Made by a program: the position numbers and the translations under genes. This document shows positions 1-8,341 of a DNA stretch of 64,000 nt, piece after piece; the stretch's first letter is position 1, and each line of letters begins with the position of its first letter. Origin of the DNA: Flavobacteriales bacterium (GTDB lineage Bacteria; Bacteroidota; Bacteroidia; Flavobacteriales; Flavobacteriaceae); contig SGZB01000001.1 of NCBI GenBank assembly GCA_004321735.1, positions 1 through 64,000 on the forward strand, given 5' to 3'. Below the pieces are notes generated by a model that saw only the letters and a list, made by a program, of their open reading frames with translations, did no database searches and was not told where the DNA came from.

Positions 1-2612
1 GCATCTTCTACTTTAAGAAGTTGACCTCCTTCAGTACCAATATATAAGGTTGAGCTTGATGAGTCTGAGTTATTGTAAACTGTCATTGCAGATACGTTAG
101 AACTCAAAGCACCATTTCTTAAGATTACTTTAGATGCATTTGTATTTTGATCAGCAGCTTTAAAATCATCCCAGTTAACAAAAGCAGCAACTTGATTTTG
201 ACCTCCTGATTCATAGTTAGAATAAATTACGCCATATTTTGAGTCTAAAGCTTGTACATTTATAAAATCACCATTAGATACATTTTCAGAATTTATCTGG
301 AAATTAGTAGCTGGGCTAGTATTAAGATTCCAAACTTCAATGGATCTATTGTAAACATAGTTTTGAACAAAATATTTGTTATTGATGTTTTGTGAAAACA
401 TTGATGCAGCACCATCTCCTCCTGAAACATCAATTGCACTTGTTGACATGTTACCGTTATCAACTTGGAACATATTTCCATTATCTTGTAATCCGCCAAC
501 GAACACATCAGTTTCACCGGAAATAGATTTATTTCTTCCAGTATTGTTAGATCTGTCTCTTCCTCCAATAGATGTACTATGACCAATAAACATATCTCTT
601 GGTGCAACACTTACTGTATAATATTGTGATGTGTGGAAATTGTAGTTTCTGGTACTTATCGAAGCACCACCATCATTTGTAAATGTGATTCCACCATCAT
701 TTCCAAACAAAACAACATTGGGATCAGATTCTAAAAATACTGCACCATGCTGATCTGCGTGAGAATATGGTTCTTGAAATCCACCATACCAATGACTTAT
801 TTGATCCCAAGGATTCGTAGTAGATCCTTGAGCAGTTTCACCACCTGAAGTAGTTTTGAAAATATTTATTCCTCCAACAAACAATTGATTCGGGTTAATT
901 GGATTAGCTTCAATCACAAGGTCATAAAATGATTGACCCCTTGTAAAATCATTTGTTGATATTCCTGTGTCTTTGTCATCAGGAAGAGAAAGGTTAGATG
1001 GATCGAGTGCTCCATTTGCAGCTTTTTGAATAACTACTGGCGAGCCTCCTTGGCCTGTTGCAGCAAGAATATATAGAATGTTATTTTTAGTGACCTCAAT
1101 TTCAGTTCTTCTTCCTTCCTCAACTTGATACTTGAGTTCAAAAGATGAAATATCGTCATTTGACAGATAAACTAATCCACCCCCAAGACCGCCGGTATCT
1201 CTTGTAGTTGAAAGCCAAAGTTTATTGTCAGGACCCAATTCTAAATCAATTGGTTGAACTAATTTACCATCAAATTCAACATTAATTCTCGTCCATGTAG
1301 TTCCATCATCACTTGAAACAAATAATCCATAATCATCTCCACCGAAAACCGTGTTGGCTGCATCTCTGTATAACGATGTTCCAGCAGCAATAAATATTTG
1401 CGTATTTCCACCATCGTTTCTCGTTACAACATCATTAATGTAGTAAGTGCCAGGAACTACTGTATTTCCTGAAGCAACATTTGTTGTTTTTTTCATTGAG
1501 ATGATTGTTTCACCTTGATTTATCAGGTTTTTTAATCTAAGTCCATCAACTCTTCTAATAAATACAGCTGGAATATTTACATCATTGGGATCTGTAGCAC
1601 CAACTCCCATTCTAATTAGGCCGTCATTCCAATCTGCTTCACCGTTATTTTTGTTATAAACAATAGCACCAACAGCACCAGCATTTTGTACGTTCAATAC
1701 TTTCACTCCAAATTCACAATCTCCTCTTTCAATTAGAGCTATTTTTCCGCTTATGTTAGAAGTAATTGATGTGCAAGCATTCTGTGGGCTTACAAGATCA
1801 ACAACTTTTTCAAGGGGATTTTCTGTTAGTGCTTTTCCAAATGATGCTGATAAAAAATCTATAGATCTCTGATCTGCAGGTTTTTTAATATCAATTTTAT
1901 TACCCTCACTTATAAATGTTGTTGGGTTTTCAGTATCTCCACCAAAAACTTTAAACCAAGTATCACCACCATCTTCTGATTTCCAGAGTCCATTTCCCAA
2001 AGCATCACCTGCAGTATATGATTCACCAGTTCCAACATAAAAAACTTTTGTATTATTTGGGTCATAAACAATTGATGAAACCGCAATGTTTTGAGGAATA
2101 TTTTGAGTAACAAGTTTCCATGGATTGTTTGGGTCTGAAATATTGGTGTTTTTAAATAATCCTCCACTGACACCTCCAGCAAATACAGTTTCATTTGTAT
2201 TATCATTTGGATCAAACATCATAGCTTTAGTTCTACCGCCAACATTATAAGGTCCTCTTTGAATCCATTGCATTTGTTCATTTTCACCCGGAACAGCTGA
2301 TAATCTTGGCGCCATTTTTTCAGCATCAACTAGCGCTTTTCTTGTTCTGAATAAATATTCAACTTCAGGTCTTCCTGTTAATGGATTCATTGAAAGCTCC
2401 CACATCTTTTGGTAATATGCATTTGGAGGTAATTCCATTGCGCGTCTTTCACTCTTTGAAAGTTTTTTATAGTCGTTAAATGGTGAGTTATCTAAAAATG
2501 ATTTATGAATTTCTCTTTTTTCATCAATAGTTATTTCGGAATTTTTATCAAAAAATAACGCAGTGATCGATGTAAATATTAAAAGTATAGTTATGTATTT
2601 TATCCTTTTCAA
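1..2612 (-). CDS. Secreted BNR/VPS10-like beta-propeller protein with inserted PA domain (partial, 3' end outside window)
   Basis: The reading frame is open from about 2633 to the left edge, so the C-terminus is missing. There is no in-frame ATG near the 5' end; TTG at 2612 (used here) or TTG at 2633 gives a short basic start followed by a hydrophobic segment, as expected for a signal peptide. Asp-box motifs of the form SxDxGxTW are visible (KSEDGGDTW near residue 215, SSDDGTTW further on), typical of BNR/sortilin-like propellers. Residues about 250-365 look like a protease-associated (PA) domain (GKIALIERGDCEFGVKV, then AGAVGAIVYN) inserted in the propeller. Flavobacterial proteins of this kind usually end in a type IX secretion sorting domain, but that end is not in view. 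It is probably an exported, surface-exposed protein; the substrate is unknown. Confidence 0.8.
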   Translation of the reverse strand, partial: MKRIKYITILLIFTSITALFFDKNSEITIDEKREIHKSFLDNSPFNDYKKLSKSERRAMELPPNAYYQKMWELSMNPLTGRPEVEYLFRTRKALVDAEKMAPRLSAVPGENEQMQWIQRGPYNVGGRTKAMMFDPNDNTNETVFAGGVSGGLFKNTNISDPNNPWKLVTQNIPQNIAVSSIVYDPNNTKVFYVGTGESYTAGDALGNGLWKSEDGGDTWFKVFGGDTENPTTFISEGNKIDIKKPADQRSIDFLSASFGKALTENPLEKVVDLVSPQNACTSITSNISGKIALIERGDCEFGVKVLNVQNAGAVGAIVYNKNNGEADWNDGLIRMGVGATDPNDVNIPAVFIRRVDGLRLKNLINQGETIISMKKTTNVASGNTVVPGTYYINDVVTRNDGGNTQIFIAAGTSLYRDAANTVFGGDDYGLFVSSDDGTTWTRINVEFDGKLVQPIDLELGPDNKLWLSTTRDTGGLGGGLVYLSNDDISSFELKYQVEEGRRTEIEVTKNNILYILAATGQGGSPVVIQKAANGALDPSNLSLPDDKDTGISTNDFTRGQSFYDLVIEANPINPNQLFVGGINIFKTTSGGETAQGSTTNPWDQISHWYGGFQEPYSHADQHGAVFLESDPNVVLFGNDGGITFTNDGGASISTRNYNFHTSQYYTVSVAPRDMFIGHSTSIGGRDRSNNTGRNKSISGETDVFVGGLQDNGNMFQVDNGNMSTSAIDVSGGDGAASMFSQNINNKYFVQNYVYNRSIEVWNLNTSPATNFQINSENVSNGDFINVQALDSKYGVIYSNYESGGQNQVAAFVNWDDFKAADQNTNASKVILRNGALSSNVSAMTVYNNSDSSSSTLYIGTEGGQLLKVED

Positions 2613-2697
2613 AACTCTATTCTTTTTGGGCAAAGAAAAATACAAATATTATACCGAACTATTAAAAAGAGTACTGAACAATTTGAATTTTAACACT

Positions 2698-3522
2698 TTA
2701 GACTGATACCTTACCTTTAATGTGAGGATGAGGGTCATAATTTATTACTTCAAAATCTTCAAACTTTAAATCAAATATTGATTTAACTTTCTTATTTATT
2801 TTAAGCTCAGGTAGAGTTCTTGGCTCTCTTTTTAATTGTAATTCCATTTGATCAAAATGATCTTTGTAAATGTGAGCATCTCCAAAAGTATGAACAAAAT
2901 CTCCTGCTTGGAGATTACAAACATGAGCAATCATTTCTGTGAGTAAAGCATATGATGCAATGTTAAAAGGAACTCCTAAAAAAATATCTGCACTTCTTTG
3001 ATATAACTGGCAACTTAATTTATTGTTAGCTACATAAAATTGAAAAAATGCATGACATGGTGGTAGGGCTGCATTACCTAATTTTACATTTTCACTGAAC
3101 GTTTTGCTTGTATCTGGTAAAACGCTGGGATTCCAAGCTGATATCAGCATTCTTCTACTATCAGGATTATTTTTAATTGTATCAATTAATTGTGAAATCT
3201 GATCAATATTATCATTATTCCAATTCCTCCATTGAAATCCATACACTGGTCCAAGATCACCATTTTCATTTGCCCAAGCATCCCATATTTTGACTCCATT
3301 GTCTTTCAAATAACCAATATTAGTTTCGCCCTTCAGGAACCATAAAAGCTCATAAATTATTGACTTTAAATGAAGTTTTTTAGTAGTTACTAAAGGAAAA
3401 CCTTCTTGTAAATCAAATCTCATTTGGTAGCCAAAAACACTTTTTGTTCCTGTACCTGTTCTGTCAGATTTTTCAGTTCCATTTTCAAGCACATGCTTAA
3501 CTAAATCATGGTATTGTTTCAT
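2698..3522 (-). CDS. thyA: Thymidylate synthase ThyA
   Basis: This enzyme makes dTMP from dUMP using methylene-tetrahydrofolate, in the cytoplasm. The 274-residue protein carries the family hallmarks: the phosphate-binding start [20 protein letters not shown] (residues 19-38), the catalytic cysteine in [10 protein letters not shown] (Cys156), [21 protein letters not shown], and the [15 protein letters not shown] segment. A short insert after WNPSVLPD is usual in Bacteroidetes. It is the last gene of the likely etfBA-nuclease-nupC-thyA run, 55 bp after nupC. Its placement after a nucleoside transporter fits pyrimidine nucleotide supply. A dihydrofolate reductase gene, often next door, is not in this window. 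Confidence 0.98.
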   Translation of the reverse strand: MKQYHDLVKHVLENGTEKSDRTGTGTKSVFGYQMRFDLQEGFPLVTTKKLHLKSIIYELLWFLKGETNIGYLKDNGVKIWDAWANENGDLGPVYGFQWRNWNNDNIDQISQLIDTIKNNPDSRRMLISAWNPSVLPDTSKTFSENVKLGNAALPPCHAFFQFYVANNKLSCQLYQRSADIFLGVPFNIASYALLTEMIAHVCNLQAGDFVHTFGDAHIYKDHFDQMELQLKREPRTLPELKINKKVKSIFDLKFEDFEVINYDPHPHIKGKVSV

Positions 3523-3577
3523 TGATGTAAAAGTATGAATTAAGAACTGTTTAGGTATTTAATAAAATCAAAAGATA

Positions 3578-4915
3578 TTAACCAATTAACATTCCTGCAA
3601 TTGATGCAGAAAGAAGCGAGGCTAATGCACCTCCAATTAGTGCCTTGATTCCAAATTTTGCTAAATTTTTTCTTTGATTTGGAGCCAAAGCACCAATACC
3701 CCCAATTTGTATTCCAATGGATGAAAAGTTAGCAAATCCGCAAAGCATATATGTTGCCATTATTAAGGACTTCTCATAAGTTAATTTTATCTCACTTGAT
3801 ATCATTTGGAAGTCAGCGAGTTGCATGTAGGCTATAAATTCATTAACCGATAATTTAATTCCCAATAATTGACCCATAGGTATGATATCTGCAGTTGATA
3901 CTCCGATTAACCACATGAGTGGTGAGAAAACTATTCCCATTATAGCTTCAAGTGAAAGTTTGTCATATATACTTTTGTCAGCTAGCAAGTCATTAATTGT
4001 GGTTAAATCTCCAAACAAAAAAAGTAAATGATTAACCATGGCAATTAATGCAATAAAAACTAATACCATTGCACCAATATTAACAGCAAGTTTAATTCCT
4101 TCAATTGTTCCATTAGAAATTGCATCAAGGATGTTTGAACCAGCATCGTATTCAGAAATATTTACATCACTGTTTATTTCTTCATTTTGGGGGATTAGTA
4201 TTTTAGAAATTAAAATTGCTCCAGGAGCTGCCATTACAGATGCAGTTAATAAGTGCTTAGCAAATTGAATTTGTTTTTCGGGGTCATCACCACCTAAAAA
4301 TGCTATGTATGCAGCTAATACACCTCCTGCCACAGTTGCCATTCCTCCAACCATAACTAAAAGAATTTCTGACTTATTCATTTTTGGCAGGTATGCTTTA
4401 ATGAGTAGCGGTGCTTCAGTTTGACCAAGAAAAATATTTCCGATTACAGACAAGCTTTCTGAACCAGAAATTTTTAAAATCTTTGTGTAAAGTTTTGCAA
4501 AAAAACTAACTACTTTTTGAATTATTCCAAAATAAAATAATAATGATGTTATTGATGAGAAGAAAATTACAGTTGGTAAAATTTCAAATGCCCATATATA
4601 GCTTGTGGTTTTTGGTTTCAATAAGTCACCAAAAACAAAAATAGTTCCCTCTCTAGTAAAATCAATAAGTTTAACAAAAACAGAACCAGCCTTCTCAAAA
4701 ATAAGTTGAACAAAAGGAACTTTAAGGATTAAAATCCCCAATAAAATTTGACTTAAAAGAGCATAGAAAACTGTTTTCCAAACTATTTTCTTTTTGTTAC
4801 TACTAAACAAAAAAGCTATTGATAAAATTGTAATTATACCAACAAAACCTCTAAATAAGCTTTCAATAGTTAAACCTTCGCTTAAAATTAATTCATTGTT
4901 TATTATGAAGTTCAT
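3578..4915 (-). CDS. nupC: Concentrative nucleoside transporter (CNT/NupC family)
   Basis: This is an inner-membrane, ion-coupled importer of nucleosides. The 445-residue protein is largely hydrophobic with many membrane segments. It carries the family core GQTEAPL at residues 164-170, whose Gln/Thr/Glu contact the nucleoside in characterised CNT proteins, and a second conserved NxxE-type stretch near SVNEFIAYMQL. The start codon directly follows the stop codon of the upstream nuclease gene, so the two are probably co-translated. With thyA downstream, it suggests salvage of nucleosides, which are abundant in marine dissolved organic matter. Na+ versus H+ coupling cannot be decided from the sequence. 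Confidence 0.93.
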   Translation of the reverse strand: MNFIINNELILSEGLTIESLFRGFVGIITILSIAFLFSSNKKKIVWKTVFYALLSQILLGILILKVPFVQLIFEKAGSVFVKLIDFTREGTIFVFGDLLKPKTTSYIWAFEILPTVIFFSSITSLLFYFGIIQKVVSFFAKLYTKILKISGSESLSVIGNIFLGQTEAPLLIKAYLPKMNKSEILLVMVGGMATVAGGVLAAYIAFLGGDDPEKQIQFAKHLLTASVMAAPGAILISKILIPQNEEINSDVNISEYDAGSNILDAISNGTIEGIKLAVNIGAMVLVFIALIAMVNHLLFLFGDLTTINDLLADKSIYDKLSLEAIMGIVFSPLMWLIGVSTADIIPMGQLLGIKLSVNEFIAYMQLADFQMISSEIKLTYEKSLIMATYMLCGFANFSSIGIQIGGIGALAPNQRKNLAKFGIKALIGGALASLLSASIAGMLIG

Positions 4916-5482
4916 TTATTTTCTTTGGTTAATTTCGTCTCTTAACTTAGCTGCCAACTCATAATCTTCATTTTCAATAGCATCAGAGATTTTCTTATTT
5001 AGTTGCTTTAATGTAAGAGTCTTGTATTCATCTGGCAGAAGGTTTTCTGCATTTTCTCCATCAATTTCCTTCTTTAAAATTATTCCAGCATTTTCTAGAA
5101 TTTTTGAATAGGTATATATTGGAGAATCGAATCTTATTGCCAATGCAACTGCATCAGAAGTTCTGGCGTCAATAATTTCTTCTACTTTATTTTGTTCACA
5201 AATAAGGCTGGAATAAAAAATTCCATCAATCAATTTATTTATTATTACCTGTTTTATTTTAATGTCAAAATTTTGAGCAAAATTTTTAAATAAGTCATGT
5301 GTCAAGGGTCTAGGAGGATCAATATTCTTTTCTAATGCAATTGCTATTGATTGAGCTTCAAAGCCTCCGATAACAATTGGGAGTTTTCTATCTCCAGCAA
5401 CTTCCTCAAGGATCAAAGCGTATGCTCCATTTTGAGATTGACTGTATGAAATTCTGTTTACTTTTAATTGAATAAGATCCAT
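4916..5482 (-). CDS. Bifunctional nuclease family protein (DUF151/BFN) with C-terminal UVR motif
   Basis: The 188-residue protein has an N-terminal BFN/DUF151 domain (about residues 5-125; markers LPIVIGGFEAQSIAIALE and IDARTSDAVALAIR). A short C-terminal UvrB/UvrC-type motif follows (about residues 150-186; LNKKISDAIENEDYELAAKLRDEI). Related proteins have been described as nucleases or stress regulators; the function in Bacteroidetes is not established. It starts 26 bp after etfA across a small hairpin and abuts nupC, so it is probably part of the same transcript. Confidence 0.9.
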   Translation of the reverse strand: MDLIQLKVNRISYSQSQNGAYALILEEVAGDRKLPIVIGGFEAQSIAIALEKNIDPPRPLTHDLFKNFAQNFDIKIKQVIINKLIDGIFYSSLICEQNKVEEIIDARTSDAVALAIRFDSPIYTYSKILENAGIILKKEIDGENAENLLPDEYKTLTLKQLNKKISDAIENEDYELAAKLRDEINQRK

Positions 5483-5485
5483 ACT

Positions 5486-5509
5486 AATTTCTATTTAAAG
5501 ATAGAAATT
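5486..5509 (-). other. Inverted repeat between etfA and the nuclease gene
   Basis: A perfect 9-bp inverted repeat (AATTTCTAT / ATAGAAATT) with a 6-base loop starts inside the etfA stop codon and ends just before the next ATG. There is no U-run after it, so it does not look like a classical intrinsic terminator. It could mark an RNA processing or stability point that uncouples etfBA from the downstream genes. The function is inferred only. Confidence 0.4.
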
Positions 5510-6471
5510 TAGTTGTTTTCAGCTTTGAAAGCTCTAAGTTTTTCGTTTAACCTTGGCACTACATCAAATGCATCTCCTACAATTCCATAATCTGCAGCTT
5601 TAAAAAATGGAGCATCGGGATCAGTGTTTATAACGAGTTTAATCTTAGAAGAACTAACTCCGGCGAGGTGTTGTATGGCTCCTGAAATGCCAATAGCTAT
5701 GTATAAATTTGTAGAAACAGGTTTTCCAGTTTGTCCAACGTGTTCACTGTGCGGTCTCCAACCAAGGTCTGAAACTGGTTTTGAACATGCAGTAGCTGCA
5801 CCAAGTGTTTTAGCAAGATCTTCAATTATTCCCCAATGTTCAGGCCCCTTTAAACCTCGTCCTGCTGAAACTACAATGTCAGCATCAGCAATTGAAATTT
5901 TATTTTCAGACATCTCTACAGAATCAACTCTAAGCTTTGTTTTTTCAATGGAAAGATCTTGTTGAATTGTTTCAGGATTAGATTTTTTTTCAATTGTTCC
6001 AAAAGAATTAGTAGCTAATCCAATAATCTTTCTTTCATTATCAATGGAGGATTCACTGAACGCTTTGTTTGAAAATGTAGATCTTTTAACAATAAACGGA
6101 TTTAGTTCAATCGGCAAACTGACTACATTAGATAAATATCCTGCATCAAACTTAATAGCAAGAGAAGGAGCTAAATATTTACAGTTACTACTACCACTCA
6201 ACACAATTATTTTGGAGTTTATCTTAATTGCGACTTGATTGATTGCATCAGCATATTCTCTGGATTTAAATTCAATCAAATCTTCATTCTTTACATTAAT
6301 AATTTTATCTGCTCCATAAATACTTGCATCATTAGCATTATCTATATTGAAACACAACACAGTTAATTCGACTGAAAGTTTATCAGCTAACGATCTTGCA
6401 TAAGAAATAACTTCAAATGAATTTTTTTTAATTTTTGATTCGTTGGATTCTACAAACGCTAGTATGCTCAT
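5509..6471 (-). CDS. etfA: Electron transfer flavoprotein alpha subunit
   Basis: EtfA carries the FAD of the ETF heterodimer that passes electrons from acyl-CoA and other dehydrogenases to the quinone pool. The 320-residue protein has an N-terminal ETF fold and the C-terminal FAD-binding region: SAGRGLKGPE (residues 202-211), PVSDLGWRPHSEHVGQTGKPV (232-252), GISGAIQH (261-268) and the NTDPDAPFFKAADYGIVGD block. Its ATG directly follows the etfB TAG, so the two subunits are translationally linked. Confidence 0.97.
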   Translation of the reverse strand: MSILAFVESNESKIKKNSFEVISYARSLADKLSVELTVLCFNIDNANDASIYGADKIINVKNEDLIEFKSREYADAINQVAIKINSKIIVLSGSSNCKYLAPSLAIKFDAGYLSNVVSLPIELNPFIVKRSTFSNKAFSESSIDNERKIIGLATNSFGTIEKKSNPETIQQDLSIEKTKLRVDSVEMSENKISIADADIVVSAGRGLKGPEHWGIIEDLAKTLGAATACSKPVSDLGWRPHSEHVGQTGKPVSTNLYIAIGISGAIQHLAGVSSSKIKLVINTDPDAPFFKAADYGIVGDAFDVVPRLNEKLRAFKAENN

Positions 6472-7218
6472 CTATATTATTTTTTCTTCAGTGTGTAATA
6501 TTTCAACAAGTTCATCTAAGTTTTCAGGATTTATCATTCTTATTTTACCCTTTTCTTCTGGTTTTGAGTATTTTAAAGTTGTGGTCTGAGATGAAAAACT
6601 TTCAGGTTCAATTACTTCTAATGGTTTTTGTCTAGCTTGCATAATCCCTCTCATGTTAGGGATCTTTAAGTCACTCTCCTCAACTAGGCCTTTTTGACTT
6701 CCAATTATAAGAGGCAATTCGCAAGAAACTTTTTCTATTCCACCCTCAATTTCTCGAGAAGCTGTAGCACGAGAGTTATCAATTTCGAGTTTTACACAAT
6801 TTGTTACAAAGTCAATATTTGTTAATTCTCCAATTAAACCGGGAACCATACAACCATTGTAATCAATTGACTCTCTTCCAGCAATAATTAAATCATAGTC
6901 ATTTTTTAAAATATGATTTGAAATCAGTTTAGCAACACGAAAACTATCTTTTGGATCCTCATCTACTCTAAACGCTCTGTCAGCACCAATTGCTAAAGCT
7001 TTTCTAAGTATAGGTTCATTTGATTGAGTGCCTACATTTATTATGTCAATAGAAGATCCATCCATTTCTTTGATCCACATTGCTCGCGTTAAACCAAACT
7101 CATCGTTTGGGTTGATAACATATTGAACTCCATCTTTACTGAATTCTTTATTATCCTCAGTAAAATTAATTTTTGATGTGGTATCAGGAACACAACTAAT
7201 ACAAACTAAAATCTTCAT
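6472..7218 (-). CDS. etfB: Electron transfer flavoprotein beta subunit
   Basis: EtfB is the AMP-binding partner of EtfA. The 248-residue protein has the expected VCISCVPDTTSKI start, VINPNDEFGL, the GADRAFRVD loop, and the C-terminal IPNMRGIMQARQKPLEVIEP segment. It is the first gene of the minus-strand run and is transcribed divergently from pdhB. A -7-like element lies 10 bp upstream, and an exact 20-bp palindrome lies behind it in the shared control region, suggesting linked control of ETF and pyruvate dehydrogenase. Confidence 0.97.
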   Translation of the reverse strand: MKILVCISCVPDTTSKINFTEDNKEFSKDGVQYVINPNDEFGLTRAMWIKEMDGSSIDIINVGTQSNEPILRKALAIGADRAFRVDEDPKDSFRVAKLISNHILKNDYDLIIAGRESIDYNGCMVPGLIGELTNIDFVTNCVKLEIDNSRATASREIEGGIEKVSCELPLIIGSQKGLVEESDLKIPNMRGIMQARQKPLEVIEPESFSSQTTTLKYSKPEEKGKIRMINPENLDELVEILHTEEKII

Positions 7219-7228
7219 TTTTCTACAA

Positions 7229-7236
7229 CAAAGATA
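7229..7236 (-). promoter_or_regulatory. Candidate -7 promoter element for etfB
   Basis: On the minus strand this reads TATCTTTG, an exact TAnnTTTG match, ending 10 bp before the etfB ATG. No TTG lies at the ideal -33 spacing. That position is instead occupied by the palindrome at 7248-7267, so a bound protein could block or replace -33 contacts. Confidence 0.55.
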
Positions 7237-7247
7237 TTAAATTCAAT

Positions 7248-7267
7248 TTACTATGCATGCATAGTAA
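7248..7267. promoter_or_regulatory. Perfect 20-bp palindrome, candidate operator between etfB and pdhB
   Basis: The sequence TTACTATGCATGCATAGTAA is an exact 20-bp inverted repeat with no loop, the shape of a dimer-binding operator. It lies just behind the etfB -7 element and 41 bp before the pdhB -7 element, so one bound regulator could affect both divergent genes. No regulator gene is adjacent. The regulator identity is unknown. Confidence 0.6.
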
Positions 7268-7308
7268 TTAAAAAAAAGTGTTAAAAAAGATTAAATGTTT
7301 TTTATTGT

Positions 7309-7316
7309 TATTTTTG
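7309..7316 (+). promoter_or_regulatory. Candidate -7 promoter element for pdhB
   Basis: TATTTTTG matches the Bacteroidetes TAnnTTTG element and ends 13 bp before the pdhB ATG, predicting a very short 5' leader. The -33 TTG is not evident. Confidence 0.6.
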
Positions 7317-7329
7317 CACAAAATTATTT

Positions 7330-8307
7330 ATGAGAACTATTCAGTTTAGAGAGGCAGTATGTGAAGCAATGTCTGAGGAAATGAGAAGAGATGAAAGTAT
7401 TTACTTAATGGGCGAAGAAGTTGCTGAATACAACGGGGCATACAAAGCATCAAAAGGCATGTTAGATGAATTTGGTGAAAAGAGAGTTATTGATACACCA
7501 ATTTCTGAGTTAGGTTTTGCTGGAATAGGAGTTGGTTCAACTATGACTGGTAACAGACCAATTATTGAATTTATGACTTTTAATTTTGCATTAGTTGGAA
7601 TAGATCAAATAGTAAACAATGCTGCTAAAATTAGACAAATGTCAGGAGGACAGTTTCCTTGTCCAATTGTTTTTAGGGGACCAACTGCATCTGCCGGTCA
7701 ACTAGCTGCAACACATTCCCAAGCATTTGAGAGCTGGTATGCTAATTGTCCTGGTTTAAAAGTAATTGTACCATCAAATCCATATGATGCTAAAGGTTTA
7801 TTAAAATCTGCTATAAGGGACAATGATCCAGTAATTTTCATGGAATCTGAACAGATGTATGGTGATAAGGGTGAAGTTCCTGAAGAAGAGTATCTTATTC
7901 CAATTGGCAAGGCTGATGTAAAGAAAACAGGTAAAGATGTGACTGTGGTGTCGTTTGGTAAAATAATTAAAGAAGTCTATGCTGCAGATCAAAAATTAAA
8001 AGAAAATGGAATTGATATTGAAATAATTGACATTATGACTGTAAGACCTTTGGATTTTCAAACTATTATTGAGTCGGTTAAAAAAACTAACAGGTTAGTT
8101 ATTGTTGAAGAAGCATGGCCTTTTGGAAATGTATCAACTGAAATTACATATCAAGTTCAAAACCAAGCTTTCGATTATTTAGATGCACCTGTTGTTAAAG
8201 TAAATACTGCTGATACTCCTGCTCCATATAGTCCTGTACTATTAAAAGAATGGCTACCAAACCATGAAGACGTAATAAATGCAGTTAACAAGGTACTTTA
8301 TAAGTAA
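7330..8307 (+). CDS. pdhB: Pyruvate dehydrogenase E1 component, beta subunit
   Basis: The beta chain of the thiamine-diphosphate E1 enzyme decarboxylates pyruvate for acetyl-CoA formation. The 325-residue length and motifs fit: GEEVAEYNGAYKASKGML (residues 28-45), the conserved DTPISE (55-60), IEFMTFNFALVGIDQIVN, PCPIVFRGP, and the C-terminal VVEEAWPFGNVSTEI. The E1 alpha and E2 genes are not adjacent. Related 2-oxoacid E1 beta chains (branched-chain type) look similar, but the close match to flavobacterial PdhB makes pyruvate the best call. Confidence 0.93.
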   Translation: MRTIQFREAVCEAMSEEMRRDESIYLMGEEVAEYNGAYKASKGMLDEFGEKRVIDTPISELGFAGIGVGSTMTGNRPIIEFMTFNFALVGIDQIVNNAAKIRQMSGGQFPCPIVFRGPTASAGQLAATHSQAFESWYANCPGLKVIVPSNPYDAKGLLKSAIRDNDPVIFMESEQMYGDKGEVPEEEYLIPIGKADVKKTGKDVTVVSFGKIIKEVYAADQKLKENGIDIEIIDIMTVRPLDFQTIIESVKKTNRLVIVEEAWPFGNVSTEITYQVQNQAFDYLDAPVVKVNTADTPAPYSPVLLKEWLPNHEDVINAVNKVLYK

Positions 8308-8314
8308 AAAATTA

Positions 8315-8322
8315 TATTTTTG
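8315..8322 (+). promoter_or_regulatory. Candidate -7 promoter element for hppA
   Basis: TATTTTTG (TAnnTTTG) lies just after the pdhB stop and 19 bp before the hppA ATG. It suggests that hppA can be transcribed separately from pdhB. Confidence 0.55.
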
Positions 8323-8341
8323 AACCCTCAAAAAAATTACT

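Noticed and set aside
5624-5965. Open frames of 60-150 codons on the strand opposite to etfA, and many similar ones opposite other genes (for example 4038-4268, 12625-12861, 23282-23617, 44036-44476, 61635-61967).
   Set aside because: They lie wholly inside well-supported genes, have no family motifs and no promoter or start context; they reflect the low stop-codon frequency of the antisense frames.
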